Of a stretch of 64,000 nucleotides of DNA, positions 12,321 through 22,214 are shown one piece after another. This stretch comes from Leguminivora glycinivorella (Eukaryota; Arthropoda; Insecta; Lepidoptera; Tortricidae). The first letter of the stretch is position 1. The number at the start of each line of letters is the position of its first letter. The position numbers and the translations under genes were made by a program. The notes below the pieces were generated by a model. That model searched no databases. It was given only the letters and a program-made list of their open reading frames with translations, and was not told where the DNA came from. The stretch covers positions 15,952,783-16,016,782 of the forward strand of contig NC_062980.1 in assembly GCF_023078275.1 (NCBI RefSeq), written 5' to 3'.

Positions 12321-12448
12321 TGTTTAGTATGTAAGGACGCTTGTTTAGTATGTAAGGACGGGAGCGTGAATCAAAGACGAGCACTGCTTTAAGACTGATT
12401 TATTATTTTTTATGCACCACCCTCCACATGCAAATATATGATATTACA
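12321..12448 (-). repeat. 3' LTR (left copy)
   Basis: On the plus strand it reads TGTTTAGTATGTAAGGACG and ends ATATTACA, giving TG...CA type ends on either strand. It matches 17216-17326 almost base for base. A 21-bp partial duplication at its outer edge (12321-12341) repeats TGTTTAGTATGTAAGGACGC, so the true outer border may be 12321 or 12342. Confidence 0.85.
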
Positions 12449-12460
12449 ATTCCCTTTTTA
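12449..12460 (-). other. Polypurine tract
   Basis: On the minus strand TAAAAAGGGAAT lies immediately before the 3' LTR. This is the expected place and composition for the plus-strand priming site of an LTR retrotransposon. Confidence 0.75.
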
Positions 12461-12993
12461 AACAAAAAATAATAATTACTTACAATTGTTTTTCAATAAA
12501 AAAAATCACATTACATATTTTAGTTTAGCGTATATCTTAACAACAATTTTTATTCCTTATTGACTATATACATTCATTTCTGAACATGCAATTTGTTGTA
12601 GGTATTGATATTTTATTTAACTTAATTGATATAATCATAATTATACAAAATTCAAAATTGGCAAATAGGATTAATTAGGTTTCAATTAACAATTGTTACA
12701 ATACCTAAAAGTATAAATGTATGTCTACTAATTGAAATGCATGTTGGTAAAAGCAAGTAACGTGGTAAATACATTTATATAAATTGACTGTAAGGTGAAT
12801 TAAAAATAAATCTGGTAGGTAAGTAACAAAAAAAATTATAGTTAACTTAATTATTACATTTACACTTTAATAATTACAAAGACATGCAATTTATTTGGCT
12901 GGCCTATTATAAAGTTACTTAATCTAAACATTACGAGTAATTTATTGTTCACAATTTTCGCCGGGTTTAATTTCACTGGACGTTGTTGACCCT

Positions 12994-15693
12994 TCATGAT
13001 GTGGCTGGGAATCCCCACCGATCAGGAGGTCGTACTTCCCTGCCGGAACGAGTAGTTCGGTAAGTATTGTTTACGGGAACGTTAGAGTTAGAACCGGTGC
13101 TGGGCGAATGCGGCGGGGCCTGCGCGGGCGCGGGCGCGCGGGAACACGTGGGCACACCGATCAGCTGAGCGTTATCTTGACCTACATTTATGTCATCATA
13201 ATTTGCGCGCGGCAATTCATTATCAACCCTAAATTGCGAATCGATAATTATATGTTTTCTGTTTCGTCTTAACTCTGACCCCGACAGTAATTTAACAATG
13301 TAAGACCTAAAACTCAGCTTCTTTAGTATTGTACCAGCTATCCATGAATCATTATGTCTAACTTTTACTTTTTGACCAATGAATAACTCCGGTAATTGTC
13401 GAGCTCCTCTATCATAATAAAGTTTCTGATTGTACTGGCGGGCCTTCAAGTTTTTAACAACATCTTTCTGTATTTTTGGCATCAACAATTTGGGTGAACA
13501 TGGAATTATACTTCTTAATTTTCTGCTGTAAAATAACTCCGCCGGGGATGGGAGACTAGATGATATGGGAGTGTTTGCATATTCTAATAAAGCTAGGTTT
13601 AAATCAGTGTTATCAAATGTAGTTTTACGCATCATGTTTTTTAAGACCTGTACAAAACGCTCAACTTGGCCGTTCGATTGAGAAAATCCTGGAGATGACG
13701 TCACATGCTGGAACGACCACTCTTTGGAAAACTGTTTAAAACTATTCGAGCTAAATTCGGGACCATTATCACTCATAACTATTTCGGGAATACCGTGCCT
13801 TTTAAAAATGTTTTTTATTTTAGTGATAACATATTCGGTTTTTAAGCATTTTAGTTTTACTACCTCTGCAAATTTACTATAATAATCTATTAGTAACAGA
13901 AACGATTTTCCGCCATAGTGAAAAACATCTATACCTACTTTACTCCACGCTCGTTCGGGTACCTCATGTGGTATGAGGGGTTCCTTGCTATTTTTCTTTC
14001 TGTAAGTAAGGCACGCTTGACAACGCGATAAATAATCTAATAATTGGGAATTTAAATTTGGCCAATACATGATCTCACGAGCCCTTAATCGACATTTTTC
14101 TATACCTAAATGTCCTATATGGACTTTTTGGAGCATCTCTCTCCGCATACATTTAGGAATTACAACGCGATTTTCTTTCCAAACTATTCCAAAAGCAATC
14201 GTGAGTTCGTGCCTCACATCCCAGTAGGGATTTAATAATGTATTTAATTTATTTTTATGCGTCGGCCACCCGGACTTAATTACTTTAATTAGCTGCTGTA
14301 ATTCGTCATCCTGCTTGGTACACTTTTGTATTTCCAAAAAATGTGAATCAGTTAATGGATTAGAAGCAGTAATCGCACACACCTGCGCCTGCGCCTCGAG
14401 ATAGTCGCGCGGGAGGGAGCTCTCGCTTGCACCCGGTGCCACTGCACGGGATAATGCGTCGGCTATGTATAAGTACCTACCCGGCTTGTAAACCAGTTTA
14501 AAAGTATATGGTTGAAGTCTCAATAACATACGCTGTAAACGCGCTGGTGCATTTGCTAACGGTTTATTTACTATGCTTATCAACGGTTTGTGATCTGTTT
14601 CTATTGTTACGTCAGTTCGCCCGTATATGTAGCTATAAAATCTTTCACACGCATAGACACACGCATATAACTCCTTCTCTATCTGAGCATACGATTGTTC
14701 GGCTTTTGACAGAGACTTTGAAGCATACGATACTGGTAGGTCATTTTGAAGTAAACAACAACCTAACCCGTGTTTACTCGCATCTACCGAGATTACCACC
14801 GGTTTATCGAGACTATAATATTGTAAGACTGGTGGATTCGTCAAACATTCCTTTATTTTTTCGAAACATTCTTGATGTTGATGACTCCAGTGCCATTCTA
14901 CTGATTTTTTTAATAAATCCCGTAAAAGAAATGTTTTTTCTGATAAGTTTGGTACAAATCTGCCTACATATGTAACCAATCCTAAAAACCGTTCGACGTC
15001 TTTTGTATTTTGTGGCCTCGGGAGATTTTTTATTGCTAATATATGACTATCATCTGGCTTTATCCCGGCATAGGTGATTTTATGGCCTAGATACTTTAAC
15101 TCTTTCAATCCTATTTTGCACTTCTGGCGATTTAATTTAATATTTATTTCCCTGCACCTCTCGAGTACTGCCCTAAGTCTCTGATCATGAACTTCTTTTG
15201 TGTCTGCGTATACTAATAAATCATCAACAAAAAGAATTACCCCCTCGATGTCCTCAAAGTGCTCATATAGTTTTCTATGGAATACTTCTGATGCAGACGA
15301 GATTCCATAAGGCATTCTAAGGAATTTGAATCTACCGAAAGCCGTATTAAATGTGCATAGATCCGTGCTTGACTCATGTAATGCCACTTGCCAAAATCCA
15401 TGCTTTGCGTCTAAAGTACTAAAGTACTTAGCTCCAGATAAACTAGAAGTGATTTCTTCTATGGTTGGCAACTTGAAGTGCTCGCGCCGAATCGCCTTGT
15501 TTAGGTCCTGGGGATCTAAGCATATTCGTAGGTCACCATTAGGCTTTTTGACCACCGTCATGCTATTCACCCAGTCCGTGGGGCGCTCGACCTTGGCAAT
15601 AATGCCTTGTTCCTGCATTTCTTGCAACTTATTTTTAATTTTGTCTTTTAATGCTACTGGTAATTTCCTAGGGGAATGGACAACTGGTCTCAC
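12994..15693 (-). CDS. Pol polyprotein of the Gypsy-type element
   Basis: The 899-residue frame holds reverse transcriptase at about 10-230 (LRICLDPQDLNKAI, FSTLDAKHGFWQVAL, LRMPYGISSASEVF, catalytic ILFVDDLLVYAD), and RNase H at about 300-420 (VISVDASKHGLG, QIEKELYA, ETDHKPL). Integrase follows from about 510: a zinc-binding H-H-C-C from HIGHLGIEKC to CQAC, then the D-D-E core with GIDVFHYGGK, VMSDNGPEFSS and SQSNGQVERF. The C-terminal tail has a chromatin-binding-like barrel region and ends at a stop. It is intact over its whole length. The first Met is arbitrary, as the frame should continue from the protease. Confidence 0.9.
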   Translation of the reverse strand: MRPVVHSPRKLPVALKDKIKNKLQEMQEQGIIAKVERPTDWVNSMTVVKKPNGDLRICLDPQDLNKAIRREHFKLPTIEEITSSLSGAKYFSTLDAKHGFWQVALHESSTDLCTFNTAFGRFKFLRMPYGISSASEVFHRKLYEHFEDIEGVILFVDDLLVYADTKEVHDQRLRAVLERCREINIKLNRQKCKIGLKELKYLGHKITYAGIKPDDSHILAIKNLPRPQNTKDVERFLGLVTYVGRFVPNLSEKTFLLRDLLKKSVEWHWSHQHQECFEKIKECLTNPPVLQYYSLDKPVVISVDASKHGLGCCLLQNDLPVSYASKSLSKAEQSYAQIEKELYACVYACERFYSYIYGRTDVTIETDHKPLISIVNKPLANAPARLQRMLLRLQPYTFKLVYKPGRYLYIADALSRAVAPGASESSLPRDYLEAQAQVCAITASNPLTDSHFLEIQKCTKQDDELQQLIKVIKSGWPTHKNKLNTLLNPYWDVRHELTIAFGIVWKENRVVIPKCMRREMLQKVHIGHLGIEKCRLRAREIMYWPNLNSQLLDYLSRCQACLTYRKKNSKEPLIPHEVPERAWSKVGIDVFHYGGKSFLLLIDYYSKFAEVVKLKCLKTEYVITKIKNIFKRHGIPEIVMSDNGPEFSSNSFKQFSKEWSFQHVTSSPGFSQSNGQVERFVQVLKNMMRKTTFDNTDLNLALLEYANTPISSSLPSPAELFYSRKLRSIIPCSPKLLMPKIQKDVVKNLKARQYNQKLYYDRGARQLPELFIGQKVKVRHNDSWIAGTILKKLSFRSYIVKLLSGSELRRNRKHIIIDSQFRVDNELPRANYDDINVGQDNAQLIGVPTCSRAPAPAQAPPHSPSTGSNSNVPVNNTYRTTRSGREVRPPDRWGFPATS

Positions 15694-17098
15694 ATCCTCT
15701 TTTAGCCTTATTTTTATAATTCCCTGGCAAACAACCTACACCATTAAAAACGTCCGGATATTGATCTAAAATTTCACTTTTCTTTTCTACAGTATATAAT
15801 CTCTTAACCAGGTTAAGCTCTCGACATGAGTACCTACCTAATATCGGCATTGAATCTGTGTCCACGACGACAAATCGTAAAACATAAACATTCGTTCTAT
15901 ATGTGACTTTTAAATAACATTTACCTACCACCTTTATTTTACCCTTTGAATAGGCTTCTAATTTCAGAGAGGTTTTTGTTAAATTTGACTCACAAATATT
16001 TAAATCTTTTAACCTACAGAAAGGAAGGATATTCACGTCAGCACCGGTATCTAACTTGAAAGTTATATTTGTATCACCTATCTGTAAACTCTCTAGAAAC
16101 TCATTTTTATTTACCTGATCGGAAGAGTCCTCGCGCACCTCATAGACTCCACACATTCTGGAGTAGTGATTGAATCTCTTACAATTTAAACACTGTTGTC
16201 CATATGCCGGGCACTTAAACTTTGCATGCACACCACCACACTGTGAACAACCACGATACCTCGGCGTATTGTGCCACTGTCTCTCCTCGTGGTACCGTGA
16301 AGATGTTTGACGTCCTCTAGCACCTCGTGAGTCCTGATACTGCTCCTGCTGTCGCGACGGGCCTGGGCGCGACCATTGTCCGCCCGGCCGCGCGCGCGAT
16401 GACCTTGACCGCTGTGCTCGAGAAAATCGACGATTCTTTAGTATGGCATCAATCTCGTTCACTTGAGCGTTAGTATTTTGACTTTCATTCGTTATTCCAT
16501 GAACATGGTGATGCTCAGTACTCTCTGATTTCAAGGTCACAGCTTGTGCGCGAGATAATTCTGCTAAATTACCGATCTCCACAGCCTTCGTTAACGTCAA
16601 ATCTGGTTCCCTTAACAGACGTTCTCGTAAGGATCCATCTCTTATTCCACATATTAATCTATCTCGCACTAAATCTTGGCACAAGTCTTTGAATTCACAC
16701 TTTACGGCCATCTTGTTTAATTCGAACACATACTGTTCAACGGACTCGAACTCGCTCTGATCGCGTGTAAAAAATCTGTGACGTTCAATTGTTAAATTTT
16801 TCTTTGGAAAGAAAAAACAGTCAAATTTCTCCAACACTTTGTTAACCGTGTCACATTTCGTCTTATCTGTAAATTGATCGTATACATCCCGACATCGTTC
16901 ACCAATGACATGAAGTAAAATATTTATCTGCACTGTCACGTCTTTTTTGTCGATTTCACACGCTGCATAATAAATCATAAAACTCTTCTTCCATTTATCC
17001 CACTCTTTGCTCAAATTACCAGATGTCACATTTACAAGATTATTTTCAAATACGAACGGCGGCGGTGGTTGCAAAACTGATTCCATTGTACTTTGCAA
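15668..17098 (-). CDS. Gag-protease polyprotein of the Gypsy-type element
   Basis: The 476-residue frame begins about 117 bp inside the 5' LTR. Residues 1-200 look like a Gag capsid region; residues 210-275 are Arg/Ser/Gln-rich; a zinc-knuckle region lies near 283-308 (CSQCGGVHAKFKCP, then CLNCKRFNHYSRMC). An aspartic protease follows near 345 (FKLDTGADVNILP). The C-terminus contains the conserved G-C-L-P-G-x-Y that leads into RT, but the frame then goes out of register with pol. The overlap with pol is 26 nt and pol is in the +1 frame. A single-base difference in an A-run explains this, either a mutation or a frameshift site. Confidence 0.88.
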   Translation of the reverse strand: MQSTMESVLQPPPPFVFENNLVNVTSGNLSKEWDKWKKSFMIYYAACEIDKKDVTVQINILLHVIGERCRDVYDQFTDKTKCDTVNKVLEKFDCFFFPKKNLTIERHRFFTRDQSEFESVEQYVFELNKMAVKCEFKDLCQDLVRDRLICGIRDGSLRERLLREPDLTLTKAVEIGNLAELSRAQAVTLKSESTEHHHVHGITNESQNTNAQVNEIDAILKNRRFSRAQRSRSSRARPGGQWSRPGPSRQQEQYQDSRGARGRQTSSRYHEERQWHNTPRYRGCSQCGGVHAKFKCPAYGQQCLNCKRFNHYSRMCGVYEVREDSSDQVNKNEFLESLQIGDTNITFKLDTGADVNILPFCRLKDLNICESNLTKTSLKLEAYSKGKIKVVGKCYLKVTYRTNVYVLRFVVVDTDSMPILGRYSCRELNLVKRLYTVEKKSEILDQYPDVFNGVGCLPGNYKNKAKRGCETSCPFP

Positions 17099-17205
17099 TT
17101 AATTACTTTTAGTTTTACGTCTTTATATCTGTAGGTATAACCCTTTATTTTTAACACTCAGTTCAAATACCACTATTAACTATAAATCAATCCATTTTAA
17201 AAACC

Positions 17206-17215
17206 GGCTGCGCCA
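17206..17215 (-). other. Primer-binding site of the Gypsy-type element
   Basis: Directly inside the 5' LTR the minus strand reads TGGCGCAGCCGG. LTR elements start reverse transcription at a TGG sequence complementary to a tRNA 3' CCA end. The tRNA species was not identified. Confidence 0.65.
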
Positions 17216-17326
17216 TGTTTAGTATGTAAGGACGCAGGGAGCGTGAATCAAAGACGAGCACTGCTTTAAGACTGATTTATTATTTTTTATGCCACCACCC
17301 TCCACATGCAAATATATGATATGACA
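17216..17326 (-). repeat. 5' LTR (right copy)
   Basis: 111 bp from TGTTTAGTATG to ATATGACA on the plus strand. It differs from the left LTR by a two-base indel, a one-base indel and one substitution near the end. This points to a fairly young insertion. Confidence 0.87.
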
Positions 17327-17594
17327 CAGCTAACTCGAAACAAGTTAGTTAGCTAATCGAAACTAAAACGAGGAACAGACATATTAATTTTCTAACGCTC
17401 TCCTTTAATGACTTAACCTACCCCTCCTACCTTCCAATATTGGCTCAAGGCTGCATAGCCGGCTGATTGCCTATCCTCCCCCTATCCCTGAGCATGTCAC
17501 TCCCCACAAAACTACGCCCCCTGGTACGCCGGCTAGTCCGGAGCAGGCATGTCCTGGCTGGGTACGGCGTCTCTTGTCTTGTCTTGTCTTGTCT
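17327..17594 (+). mobile_element. 3' end of the RTE element after the LTR insertion
   Basis: This 268-bp piece carries the RTE 3' UTR and the TCTTG-repeat tail that runs into the right target-site duplication. No long open frame continues from the left part. Confidence 0.7.
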
Positions 17595-17628
17595 TGTTCA
17601 TTATTCATCACTTAAATTAGTCTGAATC
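17595..17628 (+). repeat. Right 34-bp target-site duplication of the RTE element
   Basis: Identical to 9553-9586. Confidence 0.9.
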
Positions 17629-18094
17629 AGTCACATCAAGCTTACTTATCAGTGTTTATTTGCTCATCTAAAATCGTTTAAAGTCCTACAGTAAAGATTT
17701 CTTAGTATAATATGTATGAAAAAATTCTTAGCATATCCCCGTAAATTACATGTTTCAGTAAGCCATAACCTACCCTACATGTTTGCCAAGATGAAACAGT
17801 TTACAACTCTAGTAAACAAACGTACAAAAAAGTACAAGTAAGACTTTATTACACCTCTCAGTACTCATTCATCCCTAAAGCCATTGCATCGTATATTATT
17901 CAACTACCTTTGTTCGAAGCTGTTATTCGAAATGCTTGCCAAGTTAATTTTTCAGCAAAAAATTGAAAACTAAAATAAAAGTAAAAACACTATTAGATAA
18001 AATAACCCAATTTTGAGTAACTATCCAATTGTGTTTCTCGTGTGGTGTCGGGTTAAGAATTTCAACACCACTTTCTCTCGTGGGTATCATAGAA
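17629..18094. other. Intron, nothing recognised
   Basis: AT-rich intronic sequence between the RTE element and a diverged SINE-like repeat. No gene or repeat was identified. Confidence 0.4.
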
Positions 18095-18290
18095 GTTGAC
18101 TGTGGGCTGTGGGTTCAACCGTATTGTGGGCGATAGGCCAGTAAATTGTCACTACCATATCACAAATTCGCTTTCAACCCTTTCATTGCTAAGAGTGGCA
18201 CTAAAACAATTTAATGTGATCCGCCTACACGATCACGATTATACGATTTTGGGAATACACACGTGTATGCTCATCTTCGCGAAAAAAGAT
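18095..18290 (+). repeat. Diverged SINE-like repeat, family B
   Basis: Contains CGCTTTCAACCC, CTAAGAGTGGCACTAAA and CGCCTACACGATCACGATTA, which align with the family B copies at 24621-24789 and 43650-43822. The microsatellite tail is lost. Confidence 0.55.
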
Positions 18291-18579
18291 TACAAAACTT
18301 TTTTTTTCTAAAATAGGTAAATTTAATGTTTTTCTTTCGATCCTACTAGGTAAAAAATTGCGTCCCAAAATTATTTTTTTCACTTTTTACCATTTTTCAA
18401 ACACTTTGTACAGCGGTTACAAAGTGGAAAGTATGGGTACAAAACAAAGACATATATAACTCCGTAAAGACAGATAAAGTCTAAGAAAAAAACGTACCTC
18501 GTAAACGTACGTAAACTTGAACGCATTCAAAATGTCTGTATTCGGTTCATATTTGGGCTGCGCAAATATGACCATGTTT

Positions 18580-19250
18580 CCAGTTTTCGATCTCAACTCA
18601 AATGGCTCCCCATCCGTCGTCGTCGGAATTCTTACATAATTTCTCTGCTTTATTCTATACTTTTTAATCCAGCAACTCCCCGCTATCTCAAGGAGCGTTT
18701 CTCTTATCTAAATTCAATTACATCCTCTCAACATTTCCTTCTACCTGTGCCATCTTCATCTTCCAAATTTTAGAATCGTTCATTACTTTCCAAGCTATTC
18801 GACTGTGGAACTCTCTCCCTGTTGAGTTAAGACGTTCTCAATCTATTGCCTCTTTTAAATCAAATCCTAAAGAATACTATCTTTCCCTTCCTTAGATTTT
18901 ATGAATGACACTGTTGTTTGTTTCTTTATTAATATTAAACCTTTTTATGTATGTATTTATGTGTGTATGTTTATGTATGTTTATGGTTATACTTATTTAT
19001 GTATGTCTATTTGTATGAGTGTTTTATGTTGTTTGGTTGTATTTAAATTTTGCTTCTCATATTTCTTAGAGCCACCTACCATTTATTCTGATTATATTAA
19101 CTCCAGTACCCAAAGGTTGTCTGGAAGAGATCGCTCTTAAGCAATAAGACCGCCTGTTGTTACCTCTGTTTAATTTGTTTTTGTTTCTTGTGCATTACTT
19201 GTAAACTATGTGAGGTGTGCAATAAAGAGTATTGTATTGTATTGTATTGT
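18580..19250 (+). mobile_element. 5'-truncated CR1-like LINE 3' end
   Basis: The last coding part reads FQAIRLWNSLPVELRRSQ and ends EYYLSLP with a TAG at 18893-18895. The A-x-R-L-W-N-S-L-P motif marks the C-terminus of many CR1/L2/Jockey-type proteins. A 3' UTR follows, with AAGACCGCCTGTTGTTACC and AATAAAGAG, and a tail of ATTGT repeats (19221-19250). The same 3' UTR block is at 59726-59815. Upstream coding sequence is frameshifted. Confidence 0.68.
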
Positions 19251-19436
19251 TCTTCTTCCTCGTTCCCTCAATGCTGAGGATCGCGACCACAAGTTGCGTG
19301 TCTCCATTGAACGCGGTCATAAGCCATGTGGACTGCACGATATAGGCTGCCGCCAGTCGACTTCTTCACACAGTCAGACCATCTCTTACGAGCCCCACCC
19401 CAAACGCGTTTACCATTCATTCGCCCCAAGATGATA
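19251..19436 (-). pseudogene. C-terminal fragment of an endonuclease-RT LINE
   Basis: On the minus strand a frame reads LGRMNGKRVWGGARKRWSDC, then SLYRAVHMAYDRVQWR. The G-x-R-x-x-W-x-D pattern followed by A-x-D-R-x-x-W is the usual end of RTE- and Jockey-type polyproteins. Only about 60 codons remain. Its 3' end abuts the ATTGT tail of the oppositely oriented CR1-like element. Confidence 0.6.
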
Positions 19437-19439
19437 CAC

Positions 19440-22206
19440 TTATTATTATTATTATTCTCTTTATTTCTTTCAAATCTTAGGCTAGGTTATTTATAATACG
19501 AATATAAAAGTAAAATACAAAACCACTTACAAAACAATAAAAAAATATAAACATATTATAAAAAACCTAACCTAGGGTGCCGCCAGCAGCGGGGCAGGGC
19601 CCAAGCTGCCGGTGGTTAGGGCTGCAGAGAGAGGAACCGTCGGACTATCCGCGCTGTGTCCAAAATCACCGCCTTCTGCATCTGACCCTTGATCCAACCA
19701 CCGAGCGAGAGTCTCTTAAGATGTTGGTCGAGACTCTTCGCTATGAGACCGTTCGCTGAAACGACTATCGGGACAATGATCGTTGAATCAACATCCCACA
19801 TGGTGGTTATCTCGTGAGCCAAGTCTAGGTACTTACTGGACTTGTCCTTCTCGGCTTTCACGAGATTCTCATCATGGGGGATGGTGATGTCAACGAGCAC
19901 GGCCCGGCGTTGCGGTCGATCTATTATCACAATGTCAGGCTTATTGGCTACAATAGTCCTGTCAGTGATAATAGATCGATCCCAATAGAGCGTGGCACGG
20001 CCATTTTCAAGAACTGGCGCAGGTAAGTACTTGTAGTACGGTACTTCGCGGTCCACAAGGCCGTATTGAAGAGCAAGCTGCTGGTGAATGATCCGGGCTA
20101 CGAGATTATGCCTGTGCAAGTACTCACCATTAGCAAGATGAGAACAACCGGAAATGATATGCCTGAGTGATTCTCCGGGACGGCGGCATGCCCGACAAAT
20201 GTCGACCGTGCCGTCCTTCAGGATATATTTCCGGTAGTTGTTCGTCATCATAACTTCGTCCGCAATTGCACAGGCAAAACCCTCAGTTTCTCCGAAGAGG
20301 TCCCCGAATCGTAACCAGTTCACCGATGCGAGCAGGTCTACATCGGGTCCCGTGAGGGCCTTGTAGAACCGCCCGTGTAGCTGCTTGCTCTCCCATACCG
20401 CCTTGCGGTCCGCAGTATTTAGTACCACAGGTTTGCGCCAGTTCTCTTTCGCCAAGGAGAGCGGCGTGAGGTTTCCGTCCACTGCCACCACATCACGATG
20501 CATCCCGCACTCGTTGTTAAGGAAGTAATTCCTAAGATTGTACACCTCACGGTTGTGGAGATCTTTGGCGTTTAGGAAGCCTCGACCTCCGCACTTCCGT
20601 GGGATGTACAATCTCATAACAGACGAGCGCGGGTGTAACATACGGTGTGTGGTAAGCAGTGAGCGGACCCTCCGATCCAGGGCGTCCAGCTCAGTCTGGG
20701 TCCACCGTAGTATGCCAAAGGAGTATGTGAGTAGAGGCATTACCCAGGCGTTAAAGGCGCGCACTTTGTTGCCTCCTGACAAAAGACTGTTAAGGACTTT
20801 TGTCAGCCGACTGAAAAAGCGCTCCTTCACCGACCGTCTAATGCCAACATCCTCAATACCCAACGACTGTGACATACCAAGGTACTTATAGGTTTCTGAT
20901 TCAGAGATAGATCTGAACGACATCGTCTCAGAAAGTTGTAAATTTTCTGAATTTACAACCTCCCCCGCTGTACATGCATGACCGCACACTTATCGACACC
21001 AAACTCCATTCTGATGGCGGTACTGAAAACTTCTGTGGTTTTTAATAGCACCATCAGGTCTTGGGTGTTCGGTGCAAATAGTTTGAGATCGTCCATGTAC
21101 AGAAGGTGAGAGATGACTTCACCCTCTCTCCGAAGCCGGCAACCTAGCCCAGAATCCTTCAGCAGCGTGCTGAGGGGATTCAGAGCTAGGCAGAACCATA
21201 ATGGACTCAAACTGTCACCCTGGAATATTCCTCGCTCAATCCTTATGAAGTCCTGCGGGCCAGGGGGCCATCCCTGCCTCCTGGTTGACGAAGGACTGTG
21301 GTCCACTGCCTCATACATGCAGCCAGGAAGGATATTAAAGCTGCATCAAGTTTATACAGCTCCAATACCCTTCTCAGCCATGAATGAGGCACCGAATCAT
21401 AGGCCTTCTTATAGTCAATCCAAGCGGCCGAAATGGCCCCCTTGTTCCGCCGAACTTGTTGGCAGATGGTCATGTCTATGAGGAGGAGCTCTTTAGTACC
21501 ACGGGACCCAACCCTACATCCATTTTGAGCGGGAGCCAGAATGTTGTTAGCGACAATATGCGCGTTAATTTTTGCTCTCAAAATGGATGTAAGGAGCTTG
21601 TAAAGTGTAGGTAAGCACGTGATGGGTCTGTAGTTTTTTGCTTCCGTGGTACTACCGGACTTATAGAGCAGGAAAGTAACACCAGTTGTTAGGGAAGGTG
21701 GGAGAGAACCAAGATCGAGGGCTTGTTGAAATTGCGTTGCCAAACGCGAGTGCGAGCATCGAAACCATTTTAGCCAGAAGTTGTGCAATCCGTCCGGTCC
21801 AGGACTTTTCCAGTTCTGGGCCGTACGGGTAGCACAACTTACGTCGTCGGGGCTGATGGTGATAGCCCCCATAGGCTCGATGCTCGCGCACTCGCGTTCG
21901 ACAACGGTCATCCACTCACCCTCCGTGTGTTCGACGGGCACCGACCAGATGCTACGCCAGAAATCAGACATGGCAGTAGCATCCGGCAGCCGCACGTCAG
22001 ACACACGAGGGTCGGTTTCCTCCCACCTTCGGTATACTTTCCTTTGGTCGCTTTGAAAAAGACGATTCTGCTGGAATCGGTCCACACGCTTTCTGTAGCG
22101 GCGAATACGGCTTGCCCATGCATAGACTTTCTGCTTCAGGAAGTCGATGCGCTCTGTGACATTGGCCAAATAGTCGCGGGGCCTGATTATTATTATTATT
22201 ATTATT
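19440..22206 (-). mobile_element. R4/Dong-like non-LTR retrotransposon, copy 1
   Basis: About 2.75 kb on the minus strand, bordered by TTA/TAA repeats on both sides (19440-19456 and 22188-22206). Dong elements of Bombyx are known to insert in TAA repeats. The protein has RT followed by a zinc-knuckle and a restriction-enzyme-like endonuclease, the R2/R4 architecture. The N-terminal third of a full-length element is missing. Confidence 0.82.
19616..22169 (-). pseudogene. R4/Dong-like RT and endonuclease, broken frames
   Basis: Three overlapping frames (22169-21243, 21318-20953, 20989-19616) make up one protein with two frameshifts. RT signatures: NYRPITCLPTLYKLLTS, AAWIDYKKAYDSVPHSW (motif A), GIFQGDSLSPLWFCLAL (motif B) and YMDDLKLFA (catalytic YMDD). 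A long thumb region follows. Then the CCHC motif CRACRRPGESLRHIISGC and the endonuclease core KPDIVIID, AVLVDITIPHDE and KAEKDKSSKY. The frame ends RRFLSLQP. A second copy lies at 60112-61298. Confidence 0.86.
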
Positions 22207-22214
22207 TCGTTTTA

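Larger units (their letters stand above)
12321..17326 (-). mobile_element. Ty3/Gypsy-type LTR retrotransposon nested in the RTE element
   Basis: About 5.0 kb on the minus strand with two very short LTRs, a primer-binding site next to the right LTR, a polypurine tract next to the left LTR, and gag-protease and pol frames. Protein order (protease, RT, RNase H, integrase) is that of Ty3/Gypsy. No envelope frame is present. I could not see a matching 4-6 bp target-site duplication (flanks ATAGT and CAGCT). Confidence 0.9.
9587..17594 (+). mobile_element. RTE-type non-LTR retrotransposon, split by an LTR element
   Basis: Between the two 34-bp duplications lies about 3.0 kb of LINE sequence (9587-12320 plus 17327-17594), close to the roughly 3.2 kb usual for RTE elements with one endonuclease-RT frame. 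It ends in a short tail of TCTTG repeats (17569-17594). It lacks a 5' UTR of any length and starts about 40 bp before the first recognisable codon, so it is probably slightly 5' truncated. A 5-kb Gypsy-type element sits in the C-terminal coding part. RTE placement rests on domain order, size and tail; CR1-like is the alternative. Confidence 0.82.

Noticed and set aside
12994..17098. An envelope gene that would make the Gypsy-type element an errantivirus-like retrovirus
   Set aside because: After integrase the sequence goes directly to the polypurine tract and LTR within about 550 bp, with no further long frame.
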